A stretch of 44,524 nt of DNA from an uncultured Eubacteriales bacterium (GCA_902475435.1 CABRZL010000011.1:1-44524); one strand, 5' to 3'. Positions 7,688 to 17,384 are shown, counted from the stretch's first letter. Made by a program: numbers and translations. Notes: generated by a model from the sequence alone, not told the origin.

Positions 7688-10319
7688 TTCCCATGCGGAG
7701 GAAATTGCCGGCACCCGGCAAAAGGAGGCGGATTTTGACCTGCGGCGTGCGCGGGATGGCCCTTCCTCTGCGGGTACTGGCCGGAACCGGAAATATAGCG
7801 CCGCAGCGCAGCCGACAGCGGAGGATTTACAGAAGTCTGCCTTCGATATGCCGCAGCAGGAAGATGTTTCCACGCCGGGGGAACCGGAAGGCTGGGATTT
7901 GGATAGTGAGCCGGCAAGGGAATCCGATGCGGGAGGTACTTCGGTTCAGGAGGCTACGATACCGGAAACACACCGGAGGGATTTCGGATATGAGGACCAC
8001 CGGCATGAAGATTCTTTCATCGGAGATTCTGGCACAGGACGCCCGGCGCGGGAGGAATCCAGCCGCACGGCCCATTCCGGCCAGACAGACCGCCGCCGTA
8101 GGATGCACCAGTATGGCAACAAGTACCAGCAGCGTTTCCAGGAGGCGGCTAAGGCTGAGGGACCGCAGGAGAAACAGCCTGGGACAGCCGAAGGAGAACC
8201 GAAGCGCCCTTCCAAGCTGGAGTTTACCGCTGACGAGCTGCCGCCGGAGACAGCGGATAAAAAGCTGACCCAGGCGAGGCGCAGAGCCGAGCGTGTGGAA
8301 AAGAAGCTGGAGGACGCCGAGGCGCGTCTGCCTTCCCGGAAAAAATTGCGGATGGAGACGGCTTCCGACCCGGAGACTGGCAAAGTGAAAAAGCGGCTGA
8401 AATTTGAAAAAGAGGTCAAATCCCAACGCGCCCATGTAAAGGGGTCTCTGCCTCTGCGCCCGGTGAAGGCCGGCGCAAATACGGCAATCGGGTACGCCCA
8501 CAGAAAGGTGTATCAGGCCGAGGAAGAAAATGTAGGCACGAAAGCGGCGCACCGGATCGAGCTTGCAGGCGAGGCCGGGGTACGCACTTTGTACCGGCGC
8601 CATAAAACCGCACCGTACCGGAGGGTAACAAAGTTACAGCAGAAATCGGCCAGGACTAATGCCCGGCTTGCCTACCGGCAGGCATTACAGGACAACCCGG
8701 AGCTGAAGAAAAATCTCCTTGCGCGGATGTGGCAGAAACGGAAACTAAAGCGTCAGTATGCCAAAGCAGCCAGAGAAGCGAAAAAAGCGGGAAAGAGAGC
8801 AAAGGACACCGCTGTTACCACGGAAAAAATCGCTGCCGGTGTGGTTCACGCCATTAGGCGCCACCCGGTTATCTGCGGAATTGTGGTTCTGCTCCTTTTG
8901 GTATTTTTCCTGATCACCTCCCTGTTTTCTTCTTTTTCCAACCTGGGGACCGGAGGGCTGGGGAGTCTGGCGGCATCCACTTACCTGGCGGACGATGCGG
9001 ACATCAACAATGCGGAGCTTAACTATACCGAATGGGAAACGGACCTGCAAATGCAGATCAACCGTGTGGAGACAGACCGGCCCGGTTATGACGAGTACCG
9101 CTATAATATCGGCGCCATTGAACATGACCCCTATGTTTTGATGGGGTATCTCACTTCTGCTTATCAGAACTTTACTTATACGCAGATTGAGAGCGTTCTG
9201 CGGCAGCTTTTTGGTGAGCAGTATTCCCTATCCTTTACGGAGGAAACGGAAATCCGGTACCGGACAGAAACCCATGTGGACCCGGAGACCGGCGAGGAAA
9301 CCGAGGAAGAAGTGCCTTACGAGTGGCACATTCTGAATGTAACGCTCACATCTACCCCTCTGGAAAACCTGATCGTCTCACGCATGAGCGCCGACCAGAA
9401 AGAAATCTGCGAAATCCTTTTGCAGACCAAAGGCAACCGCCAGTATGTGAAAAATGTATTTGGCACGAACTGGCTGCCCTATGTTACCAGCTACTACGGC
9501 TACCGGGTACATCCGATCAGCGGGGAAAAGAATTACCATACCGGCGTTGATATTGGCATGGCCCAGGGTACGGAAATCCTTGCCGGGCATGATGGAACGG
9601 TCACGCTGGCCGGCGAAGCAGGCGGATATGGCCTGTGCGTTGCCATTGAGGGCGAGGCTTACGAGGGGCATACCCTTACGACCAAATACGGGCACTGTTC
9701 GCAGGTTCTTGTGTCGGCAGGCCAGGAGGTAAAGGCCGGGGATGTGATTGCAAAGGTTGGCAGTACCGGAAATTCTACCGGGCCTCACCTGCACCTGGAG
9801 GTGCTGGTTGACGGGCAATACCTGAATCCTTTGTATTTTGCCGATACCGGCGATACCAGTGAGCGGCACCTGCCGACGGCTGGCGCAGGCGGTACGGGCA
9901 GCTATTTTGACTATGACATCCCGCCGGAGGCCCTGGAGGATGAACAGTTTGCGCTTATGATTGCGGAGGCGGAAAAATACCTGGGTTATCCGTATGTGTG
10001 GGGCGGCGCAAGCCCTTCCACTTCGTTTGACTGTTCCGGTTATGTATCGTGGGTAATCAATAACTGCGGTGTGGGCTGGAACGTGGGAAGGCTGACTGCG
10101 GATGGACTTTTGGGTGTGTGTACGCCTGTATCGAGCGCGGACGCAAGACCGGGTGACCTAATTTTCTTCCAGGGCACTTACAATACCAGCGGCGCAAGCC
10201 ATGTGGGAATCTATGTAGGCAATGGAATGATGATCCATTGTGGAGACCCGATTTCCTACGCAAATATCAATACAAGTTACTGGCAGCAGCATTTTTACAC
10301 CTTTGGGCGTCTGCCATAA
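7629..10319 (+). CDS. Bifunctional cell-wall hydrolase: M23 peptidase plus NlpC/P60 (CD1108-type)
   Basis: An 896-aa membrane-anchored protein. Residues 1-410 are a long charged cytoplasmic region (EEIAGTRQKEADFDL, basic RR/KK repeats). One transmembrane helix lies at about 414-435 (VVLLLLVFFLITSLF). The extracellular part has an M23/LytM peptidase with zinc-site motifs YHTGVDIG (His near 636) and GPHLHLEV (near 718). A C-terminal NlpC/P60 domain has DCSGY (Cys near 801) and the His of SHVGIYVG (near 857). It opens peptidoglycan for the conjugation channel, equivalent to Tn916 Orf14. Start: AGGAGG (7615-7620) precedes ATG 7629, giving a 59-bp overlap with the upstream gene. Confidence 0.93.
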   Translation: MPRDREFQRKKKDTRMPVRDSHAEEIAGTRQKEADFDLRRARDGPSSAGTGRNRKYSAAAQPTAEDLQKSAFDMPQQEDVSTPGEPEGWDLDSEPARESDAGGTSVQEATIPETHRRDFGYEDHRHEDSFIGDSGTGRPAREESSRTAHSGQTDRRRRMHQYGNKYQQRFQEAAKAEGPQEKQPGTAEGEPKRPSKLEFTADELPPETADKKLTQARRRAERVEKKLEDAEARLPSRKKLRMETASDPETGKVKKRLKFEKEVKSQRAHVKGSLPLRPVKAGANTAIGYAHRKVYQAEEENVGTKAAHRIELAGEAGVRTLYRRHKTAPYRRVTKLQQKSARTNARLAYRQALQDNPELKKNLLARMWQKRKLKRQYAKAAREAKKAGKRAKDTAVTTEKIAAGVVHAIRRHPVICGIVVLLLLVFFLITSLFSSFSNLGTGGLGSLAASTYLADDADINNAELNYTEWETDLQMQINRVETDRPGYDEYRYNIGAIEHDPYVLMGYLTSAYQNFTYTQIESVLRQLFGEQYSLSFTEETEIRYRTETHVDPETGEETEEEVPYEWHILNVTLTSTPLENLIVSRMSADQKEICEILLQTKGNRQYVKNVFGTNWLPYVTSYYGYRVHPISGEKNYHTGVDIGMAQGTEILAGHDGTVTLAGEAGGYGLCVAIEGEAYEGHTLTTKYGHCSQVLVSAGQEVKAGDVIAKVGSTGNSTGPHLHLEVLVDGQYLNPLYFADTGDTSERHLPTAGAGGTGSYFDYDIPPEALEDEQFALMIAEAEKYLGYPYVWGGASPSTSFDCSGYVSWVINNCGVGWNVGRLTADGLLGVCTPVSSADARPGDLIFFQGTYNTSGASHVGIYVGNGMMIHCGDPISYANINTSYWQQHFYTFGRLP

Positions 10320-10337
10320 CAGATTGGAGGTAACAAA

Positions 10338-10583
10338 TTGAACCCTAAAATTGAAAAACTGGCAAAAGAAATTGAAAAGACCAAAGCGAAGATTGCGGAG
10401 CTGCAGGCCAAGCTCCGCGATTTGGAGAAACAGAAAACGGAGCTGGAGAACACCGATTTTGTGGCGGTGGCCCGCAGCTACCACCTGACACCCCAGGAAT
10501 TGGCCGAATTCTTAAAGACGCGGCAGATGGCGCCCTCACAGGAGACATCGCCGCAGGAACAGGAGGAAATGAATGAGGATTAA
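10338..10583 (+). CDS. DUF4315 family small coiled-coil protein
   Basis: An 81-aa protein beginning with a perfect heptad-rich coiled coil (KLAKEIEKTKAKIAELQAKL ... LEKQKTELEN), then a short helix containing LTPQELAEFLK and a Glu/Gln-rich tail. It starts at TTG 10338 after GGAGGT (10327-10332). This size and order, between the wall hydrolase and the DUF4366 protein, is standard in this ICE family. The function is unknown; a scaffold or oligomerisation role in the secretion system is plausible. It overlaps the next gene by 11 bp. Confidence 0.82.
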   Translation: MNPKIEKLAKEIEKTKAKIAELQAKLRDLEKQKTELENTDFVAVARSYHLTPQELAEFLKTRQMAPSQETSPQEQEEMNED

Positions 10584-11745
10584 ACGGATTTCTTTCCTCA
10601 TGGCACTTGTGTTTCTCATAAGTGCCATGAGCTTACCCATGACGGCCTTTGCCGCCGGGAGCAAAGATACCACGCCCCCTACGCTTACGGCGGTGCTGGA
10701 CGGCGAAACGGTAAAGATTGAGAGCAGCGATGACAATTCCGGGGTAGAGGCGGTCTATATTGACGAAAACCGCGTCAATTCCCTTACGGATGGAAAGGCC
10801 TCTGTCGCGCTGAAGGATTATGCCGGTACGGACAAAAAAGTGAGCGTTTATGCGGTGGACTATGCCGGAAACCGTTCAGATGCGGTAAAGTTTAATAATC
10901 CCTATTATAAGGAACCGGAGCCTACGGAGACACCGGATGTACAGTCTGTGCAGTCTCAGGCATCTTCCTCCGGCAGTACCGGCGCCCAAAGCGCTAATTC
11001 CGGCAGCGGTGCTTCCAGTACAGGTTCCGCTTCGGGCAGCACTATTACCCAGAGCAGCGGGAACGGAGGTACAGAAAACTCCGGCAGCAGTTCTTCCGAT
11101 TCATCGGAATCGGTTTCTTCTATCCCGGAGGGTGCGTTTACCCCGGAAGGCACCGGCACGGTACTGGATGAGGCTACCGGTGAGGGAGACGACAAACAGT
11201 TTTATACCATCACAACCGAAGCGGGAAATGTGTTCTACCTTATTATTGACGGGAAACGTGACAGCAACAATGTTTACTTTCTGAACGGCGTTACCGAGGC
11301 TGACCTGATGGCCTTAGCCGAAAAGAGCGACGGCAGCGTGAGCGTGATCCCGGAAACGGAGGTATGCACCTGTACGGATAAATGCGAGGCCGGAAACGTC
11401 AATACGGATTGTCCGCTTTGTAAGAATGACCTGAATGGCTGTACGGGAAAAGCGGCGGTCACGGAGCCGGAAGAACCAAACGAACCGGAACAGCCGGAAA
11501 AAGACAGCAGCAGCGTTGGCACGATTATTTTTATTGTCGTCGCCCTGCTTGCAGTTGGCGGAGTCGGTTATTATGTCAAGATCGTGCGTCCGAAGCAGCA
11601 GGCGGAGGATGACGAAGAATTTGACGAGGATGAGGCTTATGGCGAAGGTTTTGACCCGGACGAGGCTTACGGTGAGCCGGATTATCTGTCGGAGGATGAT
11701 TTTGACGACAGGACTTCGGAAGGCAATCAGGAGGACGGCGAATAA
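10573..11745 (+). CDS. DUF4366 family secreted membrane-anchored protein
   Basis: A 390-aa protein. The signal peptide is MRIKRISFLMALVFLI... with a cleavage region around AFAA. A small beta domain (TPPTLTAVLDGETVKI ... VDYAGNRSDAVKF) resembles an Ig-like/Y_Y_Y type fold. Then come a long Ser/Gly/Thr-rich spacer (about 120-180), the conserved DUF4366 core (TITTEAGNVFYLIIDG, NNVYFLNGVTEADLM), a cysteine cluster (CTCTDKCEAG ... DCPLCKNDLNGC), one transmembrane helix (IIFIVVALLAVGGVGYYV) and a very acidic cytoplasmic tail. It is probably a surface accessory of the conjugation channel. It is co-translated with DUF4315 and ends one base into the next ORF. Confidence 0.85.
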   Translation: MRIKRISFLMALVFLISAMSLPMTAFAAGSKDTTPPTLTAVLDGETVKIESSDDNSGVEAVYIDENRVNSLTDGKASVALKDYAGTDKKVSVYAVDYAGNRSDAVKFNNPYYKEPEPTETPDVQSVQSQASSSGSTGAQSANSGSGASSTGSASGSTITQSSGNGGTENSGSSSSDSSESVSSIPEGAFTPEGTGTVLDEATGEGDDKQFYTITTEAGNVFYLIIDGKRDSNNVYFLNGVTEADLMALAEKSDGSVSVIPETEVCTCTDKCEAGNVNTDCPLCKNDLNGCTGKAAVTEPEEPNEPEQPEKDSSSVGTIIFIVVALLAVGGVGYYVKIVRPKQQAEDDEEFDEDEAYGEGFDPDEAYGEPDYLSEDDFDDRTSEGNQEDGE

Positions 11746-11786
11746 TGAGCCGTCCTTCATTATTTATGAAAGTGAGGTCTTTCTAT

Positions 11787-14700
11787 ATGAAAACAAACAA
11801 ACACCGCCGCGGCCTTCACAGGCTTGTGGCATTTTTACTCTGCGCGGTTTGCCTCTTTGGTCTGATTCCTGCGCAGGCATTTGCTATGGAGCCGGGACAG
11901 AAAGCAAGTTCCTGGCTGGGAGACCAGTATGTGGGCTCTGATGGGCAGCATTATTATGCGCCGGCTCCTTACACCTATCTGGTCTACAATTCAAATGGAA
12001 CAATGGATGTACGCACCAGTTCGGGAGGCAATGCCTACCGTCACTATATGCTGACGCTTTCCGATGGCACCAGCCAGCAGGTTTATTGTGTGGAGAGTGG
12101 GATTCCCTATAATACCTCTGATAATTCCTATACATCAGAGAGCGGGACGAACAGCCAATACTTAAACCTTCTCCCTGCCGAAGCAAGACGAGGGATTACC
12201 CTGGCAACTATTTACGGCTGGAAACCCGGTGCCTCCCTTCCCGTTTCCGGAATCAATGAGGATGATTATAAGATGGCAACTCAGATTATACTCTGGGAAT
12301 ACCAGCAGCAGCTTCGGAGCGACCCTTACAGCCGTCACGGTAACGGTCATGCCTCCGCAGATCAGTATTACAGCGTGATTGCCGGGCGTCCTGCGGAGAA
12401 AGCCTATAACTGGATTCTTTCGCAGGTCGCTTCCCATTCCACGGTTCCGTCCTTTACTTCCTCCAAGAAAAGCGAGGCCCCGGAGCTGGAACTGAAATGG
12501 GACACGGACAAAAAGATTTATACCCTGACTGTTACCGATACCAACAACCTGAATATCGATCTGGAAAATCTTGCCGGCAGCGGCGTGTCCGTTACCAGAA
12601 ACGGCAACAAGTACACCTTTACCAGCAGGAACATGATTATGGACCCTGTGACCTTTGAATTCCGCAAGGATATTCCGGTTGCAAACGATATGCTGATTTG
12701 GGGGCGACCTGGTTATCAGACCATGATGACCGGCGCCAGTGACCCGGTTTCCTTCTTCGTAAAAATCAAGACGGAGACCTACGGCACCGCAAAGATTGTC
12801 AAGACCAGTGAGGACGGCATTGTGTCCGGGATTTCTTTTCACATTTCCGGCACCGATATTTTGGGAAATGAAGTCAACGAGGATGTTACCACCGGGGAAA
12901 ACGGGCAGATTGCAAAGAAGCTCCTTCCCGGTACTTATCTTGTGACCGAGATTCCGGTAGACCGCTATGTGACACCTTCCGCGCAGTATGTGACGGTTGA
13001 GAGCGGACAGACCGTTGCTGTCCATTTCAGTAATATTCTGAAGAAATTCCGCGTCCATGTAGTAAAGAGCGACGCAGATACCGGAACCGCCCAGGGCGAT
13101 GCTACCCTGGCAGGCGCAACTTATGGCCTGTTCAATAACGGTGAATTGGTAGATACCTACACCACCGGGTCGGACGGCAGTTTTATGACCCGCTATTATG
13201 TCTGCGGCGATAACTGGACGCTCCGTGAGATTGAACCAAGTACCGGTTATCTTTTGAATGATACCGTTTATGAGGTGGGCGCGTCCCCTTCTTTGTATGA
13301 AGTGGAGCTGAACACAACGGAAAACAACGTCACGGAAACTGTGATTTACGGCAACATTCAGCTTGTCAAGCATACGGATGACCCGGACCCGGATGTGTCC
13401 GAGGAAGAAAATACGGAGGAACCGAACGAAGGAACCATTGAAAGACCGGAGGCCGGCGCTGTCTTTGAGATTTACCTGAAAGCTGCCGGCAGCTATGATG
13501 CGGCGAAAGAAAGTGAGCGCGACCTGCTTACGACGGACAGCGATGGTTTTGCGGCGTCTAAAATGCTGCCATATGGACACTATACGGTCCACCAGGTTGC
13601 CGGCGAAGATGGAAAGGCTTTTATTCCGGACTTTACAGTATTTATTTCCGCAGACGGTCAGACTTACAGCTATATCCTGAATAACCGCACCATCACCGCA
13701 AGGCTGCGCGTGGAGAAGTGTGACGCCGAGACCGGTAATATTATCCCTATGACCGGTACCGGGTTCCAGATCAAAGACCTGTCTACCGGCGAATTTGTCA
13801 CGCAGGAAATCTACTACCCGAACCCGGAGACTCTTGATACGTTCTATGTTTCGGATGAAGGCTGGCTGATGCTGCCGGAGCCTTTGCACACCGGCGATTA
13901 CGAGCTTTACGAGGTGGCGGCGCCTTATGGTTATGTCCTTTCCAGTGAGCCGGTGCCGTTCAGCATTGACGGCAGCGAGGCCGTTGTCACGGTCACACAG
14001 TACAATATGCCCCAAAAGGGACAGCTTACGATCACTAAGACCGGAGAGGTATTTGCTTCTGTTCAGGAAAACGAAGGTCTGTATCAGCCGGTTTATGAAG
14101 TCATGGGATTGCCCGGCGCGGTCTATGATGTGATTGCCGACGAGGATATTTATACCGGAGACGGCACGCTTCGCGCGGCAAAGGACACGGTTGTAGAGAC
14201 CCTTACCACCGGGGATGACGGAACGGCGCAGAGCGGGCTTTTGTACCTGGGCCGCTATCGTCTGGAGGAACGCCAGGCGCCGCAGGGCTGTGTCATAAAT
14301 ACTACTCCGGAATATGCGGAGCTTACCTATGCGGGCGAGACGGTGGAGATCACGCAGACCGCCCTCGGTCTTTATGACGAGCGCCAGAAGGTCGATGTTA
14401 CCCTGTTCAAAGCGCTGGAAACAGATGAACGCTTTGATATTGGGTTTGGCGAGGAATACAAGGATATTTCCTTTGGCCTGTATGCCTCCGCTGACCTGAC
14501 GGCTGCGGATGGCAGCGTGATTCCGGCAGGCGGGCTTCTGGAAGTTGTTTCCGTTTCCGCAAATGAGGAAGGCGGTTATGACGCTTCTTTTGTCTCTGAC
14601 CTGCCTTTTGGCAGCTATTATGTGAAGGAGCGCACCACAAACAACGCCTATATTCTTTCCGATACCGAATATCCGGTAGTATTTGAATACGCGGGCCAGG

Positions 14701-16691
14701 AGACGGCGCTGGTACAGATTCTTGTGAATGACGGCGAGGCCATTTCCAACGACCTGCTCCGCGGGCGTGTAGACGGTGTGAAATACGGTGAGGACGCAGA
14801 CGGCGGCGAGGCGGTAAAGCTGGCCGGTGCGGTCATGGGCCTGTTTCAGCCTGACACGGAGGAATTTACCGAGGAAAATGCGCTGCTTACCGTTGCTACC
14901 GGCGAGGACGGCAGCTTTGCCTTTGAGAATATCCCTTACGGCCACTGGATCGTAAAAGAAATCTCCGCTCCGGCGCTTTATAGCATCAGCCCGGAAGAAC
15001 ATCATATCTATATCGGTACGGACGGCCAGAGCATTGAAATCCGTGTGGATGATACCCTGATTCGCGGCAGCGTACAGGTCAGAAAGACCGAAGCGGTTGA
15101 CGAGCCTTCTTCCGTGGAGAAAGATGACGAGGATAACAATACCTTCATGCGGTTCCTCTCCGGCGCGGTATTTGAACTGTATGAGGACGCCAACGGCAAC
15201 AAAGAGTTTGACAGTGAGGATAAGCTGCTGGGAACGCTTACGGAGACGGACGCCGGATTCCATACGGCGGAAAATCTTCTGGCAAAGGGCTATTTTGTGA
15301 AGGAAAGCAAAGCGCCGGAGGGTTATCAGCTTGACGAAAATGCTTACTACTTTGAAATTACCGAGGACGGCCAGACGGTAGTTGTGGAAAATGGGGAGGC
15401 TGGACGCGGCTTTACCAACGAGGCGTACCGCGGCAACCTGAAGATCACAAAGGATTCCAGTGACGGACGCAAGGATGGGTTCGCCATTGAGGTCAAGAGC
15501 GCAGACGGCTCCTATTGCGAAACCTTTACCACTCCAAAATCCGGCGTGATTGAGGTTAAGGGGCTGCGTGTCGGTATTTATACGGTAACAGAGGTAGCGA
15601 ACCGTGCCAGCAAGGATTATATCATTCCTGACGCGGCCACGGTGGAAATCAAGGCGGATCAAACAGCTACGGTCCAGTTCTTCAATGAGAAACCGGAAGA
15701 ACCGGAAAATCCGGAAAACCCGACCACGCCGTCTACGCCTTCCACTCCTTCCACGCCGTCGAATCCTGATAAGGCTGTACCGCAGACCGGGGATGACAAC
15801 TTCATTTTCCTGTATGGGGGTCTTTTGGCGCTGTCTGTGATTGGCGGAGGGCTGTTCGCTGTTTCCTATTTCAAAAAGGGAAAATACAGCAGAAGGACAC
15901 CTAAGACAAAGGCTGCCGGCATTACAGTCGTTTCCCTCTGTGCGGCGCTGGCCCTGTGCAGCGGTTTCCTGATGGTACGGGACATATGCCAGTACCGGGA
16001 GAGCGCCGGAGCCTATGACGACATTGCTTCCCTTGTAGAACTGCCGGAGGACGGCGAAACCGAGGCGGTTCCAGATGAAATGGAAACTGCCGGGCAGGAC
16101 CTTTCTGTGGTCCTCCCGGTGGTAGACTTTGAAGCTCTTTGGGAGACCGGGCCGGACATTATCGGATGGCTCAACCTTCCCGATACGGTTATCAATTATC
16201 CGGTTACGCAGGCTGAGGACAACGAATATTACCTGCGCCATCTGTATGACGGTACCTATAATAAGACGGGCTGCCTGTTTGCGGACTATGAGAACCAGGC
16301 AGATTTTTCAGACCGCAATACCATTATCTACGGTCACAATATGCGGGACGGCTCCATGTTCGCTGTACTGAATGAGTATGACGGGCAGAGGTATTTTGAC
16401 GAACACCCACAGATGTATCTTGTGACGCCGGATGGCGGTTATCTCTGCGAGATTTTCACGGCGTTTGCGGCAGACCCTGGTGAGTCCGGTAGCGATACCT
16501 CTCCATGGAGGCTTAGTTGGAAAGATGACGGGGCCTATACCACATGGCTGTCTGCAATGACGGACCGCTCCGTCATTGAAACGGATGTTACCGTGACTTC
16601 CAGTGATAAGGTGCTGACCCTTTCCACCTGTACGCCGGGCGGAGCAGGCAGGTTTATTGTCATGGCAAAGCTGGTGGAAGTAAACAACTGA
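11787..16691 (+). CDS. Thioester-domain/Cna-B surface adhesin fused to a class B-like sortase
   Basis: A 1634-aa single ORF. The signal peptide ends near AQAFA. A thioester domain has Cys101 (YCVESG) and Gln166 (ATQIILWEYQQ). Nine Cna-B/SpaA-like beta domains follow (repeated starts such as KIVKTSEDG, RVHVVKSDADTG, RVEKCDAETG, TITKTGE, QVRKTEA, KITKDSS). Then come a Pro/Thr/Ser stalk, a sorting-like signal VPQTG (1331-1335), TM1 (about 1338-1361), a short basic loop, TM2 (about 1378-1398) and a sortase domain with His1517 (IIYGHNM), Cys1615 (TLSTCTPGG) and Arg1622. There is no stop codon, and no Met between the sorting signal and TM2. The chosen ATG 11787 has GAGGT upstream; ATG 11745 would delay the signal peptide. 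The predicted role is covalent attachment to a recipient or host surface. Confidence 0.92.
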   Translation: MKTNKHRRGLHRLVAFLLCAVCLFGLIPAQAFAMEPGQKASSWLGDQYVGSDGQHYYAPAPYTYLVYNSNGTMDVRTSSGGNAYRHYMLTLSDGTSQQVYCVESGIPYNTSDNSYTSESGTNSQYLNLLPAEARRGITLATIYGWKPGASLPVSGINEDDYKMATQIILWEYQQQLRSDPYSRHGNGHASADQYYSVIAGRPAEKAYNWILSQVASHSTVPSFTSSKKSEAPELELKWDTDKKIYTLTVTDTNNLNIDLENLAGSGVSVTRNGNKYTFTSRNMIMDPVTFEFRKDIPVANDMLIWGRPGYQTMMTGASDPVSFFVKIKTETYGTAKIVKTSEDGIVSGISFHISGTDILGNEVNEDVTTGENGQIAKKLLPGTYLVTEIPVDRYVTPSAQYVTVESGQTVAVHFSNILKKFRVHVVKSDADTGTAQGDATLAGATYGLFNNGELVDTYTTGSDGSFMTRYYVCGDNWTLREIEPSTGYLLNDTVYEVGASPSLYEVELNTTENNVTETVIYGNIQLVKHTDDPDPDVSEEENTEEPNEGTIERPEAGAVFEIYLKAAGSYDAAKESERDLLTTDSDGFAASKMLPYGHYTVHQVAGEDGKAFIPDFTVFISADGQTYSYILNNRTITARLRVEKCDAETGNIIPMTGTGFQIKDLSTGEFVTQEIYYPNPETLDTFYVSDEGWLMLPEPLHTGDYELYEVAAPYGYVLSSEPVPFSIDGSEAVVTVTQYNMPQKGQLTITKTGEVFASVQENEGLYQPVYEVMGLPGAVYDVIADEDIYTGDGTLRAAKDTVVETLTTGDDGTAQSGLLYLGRYRLEERQAPQGCVINTTPEYAELTYAGETVEITQTALGLYDERQKVDVTLFKALETDERFDIGFGEEYKDISFGLYASADLTAADGSVIPAGGLLEVVSVSANEEGGYDASFVSDLPFGSYYVKERTTNNAYILSDTEYPVVFEYAGQETALVQILVNDGEAISNDLLRGRVDGVKYGEDADGGEAVKLAGAVMGLFQPDTEEFTEENALLTVATGEDGSFAFENIPYGHWIVKEISAPALYSISPEEHHIYIGTDGQSIEIRVDDTLIRGSVQVRKTEAVDEPSSVEKDDEDNNTFMRFLSGAVFELYEDANGNKEFDSEDKLLGTLTETDAGFHTAENLLAKGYFVKESKAPEGYQLDENAYYFEITEDGQTVVVENGEAGRGFTNEAYRGNLKITKDSSDGRKDGFAIEVKSADGSYCETFTTPKSGVIEVKGLRVGIYTVTEVANRASKDYIIPDAATVEIKADQTATVQFFNEKPEEPENPENPTTPSTPSTPSTPSNPDKAVPQTGDDNFIFLYGGLLALSVIGGGLFAVSYFKKGKYSRRTPKTKAAGITVVSLCAALALCSGFLMVRDICQYRESAGAYDDIASLVELPEDGETEAVPDEMETAGQDLSVVLPVVDFEALWETGPDIIGWLNLPDTVINYPVTQAEDNEYYLRHLYDGTYNKTGCLFADYENQADFSDRNTIIYGHNMRDGSMFAVLNEYDGQRYFDEHPQMYLVTPDGGYLCEIFTAFAADPGESGSDTSPWRLSWKDDGAYTTWLSAMTDRSVIETDVTVTSSDKVLTLSTCTPGGAGRFIVMAKLVEVNN

Positions 16692-16706
16692 ACAAATCAA
16701 AAAAAC

Positions 16707-16731
16707 GGTGCGGGGCATTTGCTCCCGCACC
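16707..16731. terminator. Perfect 8-bp hairpin between adhesin and next gene
   Basis: GGTGCGGG (16707-16714) pairs exactly with CCCGCACC (16724-16731) around a 9-base loop. On the plus strand the following bases are TGCTATTTA, a weak T-tract. On the minus strand the hairpin is followed by GTTTTTTG, a better intrinsic terminator. It lies 10 bases before the ribosome site of the next gene, so it may cause partial polarity. Confidence 0.5.
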
Positions 16732-16751
16732 TGCTATTTAGGAGGATTTTT

Positions 16752-17234
16752 ATGGTAAATGCCATTGTTTCGATACCCGGTTATGTTCATCTGTACCGCT
16801 CCCTTCTCCGGTTCTATGATATGCCGGAAAATGAAATCAGGGAAATGCTGTATCTTTTGAATACGGCCAACCTGGACTGCTACGAGTATTACCACCCGGA
16901 ACGTGAGCTGATCCAAAGCGGACCTGTTGCCTTCTGCCATTGGCTGGAGACGATGGACTGCCGCCCTTACCGGACGGAGGTACAGCTTTACAAGTCGCTG
17001 CTGTTTATGAAGCGCAGCATTGACCGGGATTTGATCGTGACCTCCCAGCGGGAGGCGCTGCAAACGCTGCGGTGTATCATTTCCAACCTGGAATACCGTT
17101 TCTACAAGGCGTATGGAATGGAGATTGAGGACAAACGGACGGTGTACGGAGAATGTACTTACCGGTTGGTTCCCAGGGAGGACGAACCGAGCGTATGCCT
17201 GATGCACGACTGGATTTATCTGCCGAGTGCGTAA
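16752..17234 (+). CDS. Unrecognised 160-aa conserved-looking protein
   Basis: The start is ATG 16752, with GGAGG at 16741-16745. The protein is soluble and mostly helical, with no signal peptide or transmembrane segment. Visible features are LYRSLLRFYDMPENEIREML, a Tyr/Cys-rich segment (DCYEYYHPERELI), a basic helix (LLFMKRSIDRDLI), and a C-terminal CLMHDWIYLP. I do not recognise a family. It is preceded by a hairpin and followed by the AbiE operator region, so it is the last gene transcribed from the transfer operon or its own small unit. Codon use looks like that of its neighbours, so it is probably a real gene. Confidence 0.65.
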   Translation: MVNAIVSIPGYVHLYRSLLRFYDMPENEIREMLYLLNTANLDCYEYYHPERELIQSGPVAFCHWLETMDCRPYRTEVQLYKSLLFMKRSIDRDLIVTSQREALQTLRCIISNLEYRFYKAYGMEIEDKRTVYGECTYRLVPREDEPSVCLMHDWIYLPSA

Positions 17235-17236
17235 AA

Positions 17237-17266
17237 TGCAACGGATAGTATATAAAATTCGTTGCA
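17237..17266. promoter_or_regulatory. Palindromic operator copy 1 upstream of abiE genes
   Basis: Arms TGCAACG (17237-17243) and CGTTGCA (17260-17266) flank an A/T-rich centre containing GTATATAA. It is nearly identical over 30 bp to copy 2 at 17355-17384. It begins about 3 bases after the stop codon of the upstream gene. It is a likely binding site for the AbiEi-type antitoxin. Confidence 0.65.
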
Positions 17267-17345
17267 AATGACATGACCGAAGGCCCTTTGGCTTGAATAA
17301 TCTGGCAGACATTTGGAAATACCAAAAATAAGACTCTTTGGACAG

Positions 17346-17374
17346 TTGAAAAAATGCAACGAATAATATATAAT
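17346..17374 (+). promoter_or_regulatory. Predicted sigma-A promoter of the abiE operon
   Basis: The -35 TTGAAA (17346-17351) and -10 TATAAT (17369-17374) are 17 bp apart. The -10 box lies inside operator copy 2, so repressor binding there would block RNA polymerase. Confidence 0.7.
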
Positions 17375-17384
17375 ATTCGTTGCA
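17355..17384. promoter_or_regulatory. Palindromic operator copy 2 overlapping the abiE promoter
   Basis: A perfect 11-bp inverted repeat: TGCAACGAATA (17355-17365) and TATTCGTTGCA (17374-17384) around ATATATAA. It covers the -10 box. AbiEi antitoxins are known to autoregulate by binding inverted repeats upstream of their own gene, so this is probably the autoregulatory operator. Confidence 0.75.

Noticed and set aside
12162..16241. A 1359-codon open frame on the minus strand
   Set aside because: It lies entirely antisense to the adhesin, has no ribosome site, and its translation is low in recognisable domains. Biased codon use in the repetitive Cna-B region explains the lack of stops.
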